From DASZUK01 sp035547695 (GTDB lineage: Bacteria > Actinomycetota > Acidimicrobiia > Acidimicrobiales > RAAP-2), in contig DASZUK010000062.1 in NCBI GenBank assembly GCA_035547695.1, positions 124,001-188,000 of the forward strand: a stretch of 64,000 nt of DNA, given 5' to 3'. Position numbers and translations under genes: made by a program. Position 1 is the first letter of the stretch, and every line of letters starts with the position of its first letter. Positions 60,156 through 64,000 of this stretch are shown here, one piece after another. The notes beneath the pieces were generated by a model. The model was not told the DNA's origin, searched no databases, and was given only the letters and a program-made list of their open reading frames with translations.

Positions 60156-61013
60156 GTGGCCGCGGTCGAACTGGAGCTCTGTTGGGGCACCGCCCGGGGG
60201 GCGGCCCTGCCCGAGTTGCTGGACGTCGCCGGGGCGGCCGGCTACCGGTCCGTCGCGGTCCGGCCGTCGATGTACTACGACGCACGGTCGGACGGGTTCG
60301 GTGACGGCGAGCTCCGGGCACGCATGGACGACGCCGGCGTCGTCGTCGGCGTCGTCGACCCGTTGACCGCCGGCCTCCCCGGCGTGCCCGCCGCCGCGTC
60401 GGTCCCTCCGGCCATGCGCGCCTTCGTGTCCTACGGGGAGGACGACTGCTGTGCGGTCGCCGAAGCCCTCGGCGCGCCGGTGGTCAACGTGGCCCACTTC
60501 CTGGGCACCCCCCAGCCGGCCGGCCTGCTGGCCGACGCCATCGGCGCCCTGGCCGAACGGGCCGCTGCCCGCGGCCTCCGGGTGGCGCTGGAGTTCATTC
60601 CCGGGACCGGCATCCCGGACCTGCCGTCCGCCCTGGCCCTCTGCCGGGAGGTCGGCACCGGGACCGTGGGGATCATGTTCGACACCTGGCACTTCTACCG
60701 GTCCGGCGGCACCGTCGACGAACTGGGGCAGCTCCCGCCGGGCGTCGTCTTCGGATGCCAGGTCAGTGACGCCTCCCCGGCCGCGCTGGAGCCCGGCTAC
60801 GTGCCGATGACCGACCGCCTGCTGCCCGGCCGGGGCACACTGCCGCTGCCCGCCGTCCTGGCTGCCCTGGTCGGCAACAACCCCGACCTGCGGATCGGGG
60901 TCGAGGTGTTCCGGAACGACCTGCGGCGGATGGGCCCCGATCGGGCGGCCCGGACGGTGGCGGACGCCATGGGGCCGATCCTCGACGCCATGGCCGGGGC
61001 GGCCGACGGGTAA
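60156..61013 (+). CDS. sugar phosphate isomerase/epimerase-like TIM-barrel protein
   Basis: Protein of 285 residues, AP-endonuclease-2 fold. LRVALEFIPGTGIPDLPSAL, GIMFDTWHFYRSGGTVDEL (metal Asp/His) and GVEVFRNDLRRMGPDRAART (metal Glu). Family members isomerise sugars or inositol derivatives using Mn/Zn. GTG start without a strong ribosome site. Substrate unknown. Confidence 0.82.
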   Translation: MAAVELELCWGTARGAALPELLDVAGAAGYRSVAVRPSMYYDARSDGFGDGELRARMDDAGVVVGVVDPLTAGLPGVPAAASVPPAMRAFVSYGEDDCCAVAEALGAPVVNVAHFLGTPQPAGLLADAIGALAERAAARGLRVALEFIPGTGIPDLPSALALCREVGTGTVGIMFDTWHFYRSGGTVDELGQLPPGVVFGCQVSDASPAALEPGYVPMTDRLLPGRGTLPLPAVLAALVGNNPDLRIGVEVFRNDLRRMGPDRAARTVADAMGPILDAMAGAADG

Positions 61014-61042
61014 TTCTCCGGCGCCCCCGACCGGTCCCGGGC

Positions 61043-62839
61043 TCAGGCGGCGTTGTTCTGCGCCGGCGCGGCGATGGACCCCGTCCCGGCGTAGACCGCC
61101 TCCCCGTTGCCCTGTGACGGCTGCTCCTCGGCGCCCGGCCCGACGGCGATCACCGAGTACAGGTTCAGCATCATCCGCTGCAGGACGGCGCTGACCGCCG
61201 GGTCCGGCTCCGGGAGGACGTTGGGGGGGATCAGCGGGCAGTTCACCAGGTTGCCGACGAAGCTGGCGTTGCCGCTGGCGAACACCCCGCCGCCGCCCGG
61301 CGCGGTGTACCAGGTGACGTCGGAGTAGTTGCCGCTCCGGTTGGGGACGACGGAGTGGGCCACGACGTCCACGTTGGTCGGCCCCGGGCCGCCGGGGACG
61401 TACCGGTCGAACTCGCCGACCACCACGTGGGGGAGGTGCTGCCCGGCGGTCACCCCGGTGCCGGCCAGCAGCCAGGAGCCGGGGTCGGCGATCACCATGT
61501 CCGCTGTGGCCGCCACGTCCTGGTACATGCTGCCGATCAGCTCGCTCTCCGCCCACGACGTCGGGGCGGACTCCCAGCTCGGCCCGGTGACCACCGCGTT
61601 GTCGACCCCGTACATGGGGTCCTCGGCGGCGTCCTTGTAGCAGACCTGCTGCCGGTTGCCGCCGACCGGGGACTGCTGGAACCGGACCTGCCGGTAGCAG
61701 GCGTTGGCGCCCAGGAACGCCAGGTTGGTGCCGTTGGCCACCGCGGCCTGGGCGCCGTCGCGCATCTGCAGCGACCAGTACTCGTCGTGGCCCAGGCTGA
61801 CCATCGCCCGGTGGTTGGCCAGCAACTGCGGCTGGGCGTGCAGGTCCAGGTCCGTCCAGTAGGTCACGTCCAGCCCCAGGTGCTCGGCGTGGAAGATCAC
61901 CGGCAGCTCGTTGCCGACGAAGTCGGCGGCCCCGGACGCCCAGTCGTGGTCGTACGGGCGGTCGAACGACACGATCCGGGCCCGGTGTGTGAAGTTCCCG
62001 TTGCCCGGCGCGTGGGTGAACGACAGGCTCCCGTCCAGGTTGCCGTAGTACAGGCTGTACCCGCCCCACCGGTTGTACGCCTGCCAGGTCGTCACCGAGC
62101 TCTGGATGACCACCGCCGCCCTGGACGAGTCGTCCCGGACGCAGAGGGGGACGAACTGCTGCTCCGAGTCGGTGCCCACCAGCTTCAGCAGGTACGCCCC
62201 CGGTGGCCAGTCGGGGGTGATCTGCACCTGCAGCGACGGCTCCCACTGGCACTGGACCATGTTGTACGGCGACACCACCGACGGTGTGGCCTGCCGGCCG
62301 CTGGCCACCTCCGGCGACTGCCACACCAGCCGGCCGCCGACGCCGCCGTAGTACCCCATCCGGTACGCCTCGACGTGGAACTGCGGCGACTTCGTGCTCA
62401 CGAACAGGGTCACCGTGTCGCCGGCCACGGCGCTGGCCTGGCTGGCGTACCCCTCGATGTCGCCCGGGTTCTGCGGGGTGGTCACCCACCAGGCCGTCCC
62501 CGGCTTCCGGTTCTCGGCCACGATGGCCGCCGACACCGGGATGGACACCCCGTCGACCGTCGCCGGCTTCGCCGCGGCCGACGTCGTGGTCGTCGTCGTC
62601 CGCTTCGGCGGCCTCCTGGTCCCCGTCCCCGTCGCCGTGCCGGCGCCCCCCCCGGCGGCCGCGTCGTAGATGCCGTACCCGGCGGCGCCAGCCGCCACCA
62701 CGCCCCCGAGGACGGCCGCCCGGCGGAGGAAGAACCGGCGGCTCATCTCCGGGCTGCGGCGGTTCGGGGCCCGGCTGGCCTGGATCTCCTGCCGGGTCAA
62801 CGGGCGCTCGCCCGGCCGGTCCCCTCGGTCGCCGTCCAC
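61043..62839 (-). CDS. Tat-exported N,N-dimethylformamidase beta-subunit-like protein
   Basis: Protein of 598 residues. Tat-type signal SRRFFLRRAAVLGGVVAAGA near residue 34. The mature part resembles the large-subunit C-terminal region of dimethylformamidase: VTLFVSTKSPQFHVEAYRMG, SSVTTWQAYNRWGGYSLY, FDRPYDHDWASGAADFVG and LGHDEYWSLQMRD. Stands alone without the small subunit, so real substrate unknown. Poly-Thr linker after the signal. GTG start; convergent with the TIM-barrel gene. Confidence 0.8.
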   Translation of the reverse strand: MDGDRGDRPGERPLTRQEIQASRAPNRRSPEMSRRFFLRRAAVLGGVVAAGAAGYGIYDAAAGGGAGTATGTGTRRPPKRTTTTTTSAAAKPATVDGVSIPVSAAIVAENRKPGTAWWVTTPQNPGDIEGYASQASAVAGDTVTLFVSTKSPQFHVEAYRMGYYGGVGGRLVWQSPEVASGRQATPSVVSPYNMVQCQWEPSLQVQITPDWPPGAYLLKLVGTDSEQQFVPLCVRDDSSRAAVVIQSSVTTWQAYNRWGGYSLYYGNLDGSLSFTHAPGNGNFTHRARIVSFDRPYDHDWASGAADFVGNELPVIFHAEHLGLDVTYWTDLDLHAQPQLLANHRAMVSLGHDEYWSLQMRDGAQAAVANGTNLAFLGANACYRQVRFQQSPVGGNRQQVCYKDAAEDPMYGVDNAVVTGPSWESAPTSWAESELIGSMYQDVAATADMVIADPGSWLLAGTGVTAGQHLPHVVVGEFDRYVPGGPGPTNVDVVAHSVVPNRSGNYSDVTWYTAPGGGGVFASGNASFVGNLVNCPLIPPNVLPEPDPAVSAVLQRMMLNLYSVIAVGPGAEEQPSQGNGEAVYAGTGSIAAPAQNNAA

Positions 62840-62942
62840 GCGCCCAAGCTACCGGCCGGTCGCACCTGCCGACTGCCGGCGATCCGTTCAACGGCCGGCG
62901 TGGTCGAGGGGATGGGCTCGGGCAGCTCGCCCCGGCCGGGCC

Positions 62943-62977
62943 TTGTCAGATCACTCTGTCCAGAGTATTCTGAGCAA
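62943..62977 (+). promoter_or_regulatory. PadR promoter with operator; leaderless start
   Basis: TTGTCA (62943-62948), 17 bp, TATTCT (62966-62971), and the ATG begins six bases later. The spacer contains CTCTG-TC-CAGAG (62954-62965), a probable self-operator. Confidence 0.7.
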
Positions 62978-63679
62978 ATGCCCAGAGCGGCCCGTTCCAA
63001 CCCGTTGGCCATGGCCGTCCTCGTGTGCCTCTACGAGCGGCCCATGCACCCCTACGAGGTGGCCCAGACCCTCCGGCAGCGGGCCAAGCAGGAGAGCGTC
63101 CGGCTCAACTACGGCTCCCTCTACGCGGTGGTCGAGTCCCTGGAGAAGCGCGGGTTGATCAAGGCCACCGGCACCGTCCAGCAGGGCCGCCGCCCGCAGC
63201 GGACCGTGTACGAGATCACCGACGACGGCGCCCGCGAGATGGTCGACTGGCTCACCGACCTGATCGCCACCCCGGTGAAGGAGTACCCCCGGTTCATGGC
63301 CGGCCTCTCCTTCGTCGCCGCGCTGCACCCCGACGACGCGTTGCGGGCCCTCCGGGAACGGGCCGACGCCCTCGGCTTCAAGCTGGCTGGCCTCCGTGGC
63401 GCCATGCAGGCTGCCCACCGGGCCGGCCTGCCCCGGCTGTTCGAGCTGGAGGGTGCGTACGAGGAGGGGCAACTGGCCGCGGAGCTGCGGTTCGTCAACG
63501 GCCTCGTCGCCGCCATCGAGGACGGTTCCCTCGACGGCCTGGACCTGTGGCGCGGCTTCCACGACACCGGCACCGTGCCCTTCGAGGACTCCGACTTCCG
63601 CGTCCTCCCCGACCCCGACTCCGACCCCGACGCCAGCGCCGGGGCAGACGCCGGCGCCGACCCCACAAGGAGGGAGTAG
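62978..63679 (+). CDS. PadR family transcriptional regulator
   Basis: Protein of 233 residues. Winged HTH SNPLAMAVLVCLYERPMHPY, LNYGSLYAVVESLEKRGLI, with the wing ending in TVYEITDDGAREM, and a long C-terminal dimerisation helix region. The acidic DSDPDASAGADAG tail is repetitive. Sits directly before a DrrA-type ABC gene, sharing TAGTG, so it likely controls drug efflux. Leaderless by promoter position. Confidence 0.9.
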   Translation: MPRAARSNPLAMAVLVCLYERPMHPYEVAQTLRQRAKQESVRLNYGSLYAVVESLEKRGLIKATGTVQQGRRPQRTVYEITDDGAREMVDWLTDLIATPVKEYPRFMAGLSFVAALHPDDALRALRERADALGFKLAGLRGAMQAAHRAGLPRLFELEGAYEEGQLAAELRFVNGLVAAIEDGSLDGLDLWRGFHDTGTVPFEDSDFRVLPDPDSDPDASAGADAGADPTRRE

Positions 63680-64000
63680 TGCCCGCACTCATCGAGGCCG
63701 ACGGCCTCGCCAAGCGGTTCGGCAAGGTGGAAGCCCTCCGGGACCTGCACCTCACCCTGGCCGAAGGGGAGCCGGTGGCCATCCTGGGCCCGAACGGGGC
63801 CGGCAAGACCACCTTCGTACGGATGGTGGCCACCCTGTTGCAGCCCGACCGCGGGACCCTCCGGGTCGGCGGCCACGACGTCGCCCGCCAGCCGGCGGCG
63901 GTGCGGCGGCTGATCGGCCTGGCCGGCCAGTCGGCAGCGGTCGAGGAGATGATGACCGGCCGGGAGAACCTGGTGATGGTGGCCCGGCTCTACGGCCAGA
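63679..64000 (+). CDS. DrrA-type ABC transporter ATPase (partial, runs off the window)
   Basis: First 107 residues only. LIEADGLAKRFGKVEALRDL, Walker A LGPNGAGKTTFVRMVATLL, then LIGLAGQSAAVEEMMTGREN, which is the Q-loop text of daunorubicin-resistance DrrA proteins. GTG overlaps the padR stop and has AAGGAGGG upstream. Probably followed by a DrrB-type permease. Confidence 0.9.
   Translation, partial: MPALIEADGLAKRFGKVEALRDLHLTLAEGEPVAILGPNGAGKTTFVRMVATLLQPDRGTLRVGGHDVARQPAAVRRLIGLAGQSAAVEEMMTGRENLVMVARLYGQ

Overview
GC-rich DNA from an actinobacterium. Actinomycetota is well supported by the GTG starts, a SigB/SigF-type sigma factor, a large clade-II catalase, a mycothiol-isomerase-type domain and an SufR-like suf regulator. 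Placement near Acidimicrobiia is only a guess. Genes are packed into operons, mostly joined by 1-8 base overlaps. I see no rRNA, tRNA, insertion sequence, phage gene or CRISPR array.

Layout. (1) 1-3.6 kb: minus-strand valine-degradation operon (methylmalonate-semialdehyde dehydrogenase, isobutyryl-CoA dehydrogenase, 3-hydroxyisobutyryl-CoA hydrolase). (2) 3.9-21.7 kb: a fluoride-response island. Three elements fit the fluoride (crcB-motif) riboswitch. They precede a MutS-like pair plus dynamin-like GTPase operon (+), a six-gene hydrogenase-like membrane complex (-), and a histidine-phosphatase/Nudix pair (+). Between them lie two CrcB/FluC fluoride channels, two DUF190 proteins, DegV and a universal stress protein. 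The hydrogenase-like complex has lost every Cys expected to bind NiFe and the proximal Fe-S cluster, so it is an Ehr-type (hydrogenase-related) complex, not a formate hydrogenlyase. (3) 21.8-27.9 kb: MacAB-like efflux operon with two membrane-fusion adaptors and a secreted DUF5666-like protein. (4) 28-38.3 kb: an Fe-S/nitrosative-stress cluster with two group-III truncated hemoglobins, an SufR-like regulator, sufBCD-sufT-ferredoxin, a PAS protein and a DUF3565-DUF1971 fusion. Three divergent promoters carry the same palindromic operator. (5) 38.3-46.8 kb: methyltransferase/HxlR pair, KatG, and an FAD monooxygenase-TetR-MFS operon with twin operators. (6) 46.9-60 kb: general-stress block with a sigma factor, KatE, CheB/CheR-PAS, CBS protein, PfpI, topoisomerase IB and hemerythrin. 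Several of these carry GTTT-N15-GGGTA-type promoters. (7) 60-64 kb: TIM-barrel protein, Tat-exported dimethylformamidase-like protein, and PadR plus the start of a DrrA-type ABC transporter.

A window-wide peculiarity in the first 39 kb is tandem arrays with a 15-bp unit at gene borders, several of which duplicate a stop codon. The most interesting proposals are the fluoride-controlled, cofactor-less Ehr complex, the fluoride-controlled MutS-like/dynamin operon, and the operator-defined Fe-S/NO regulon.
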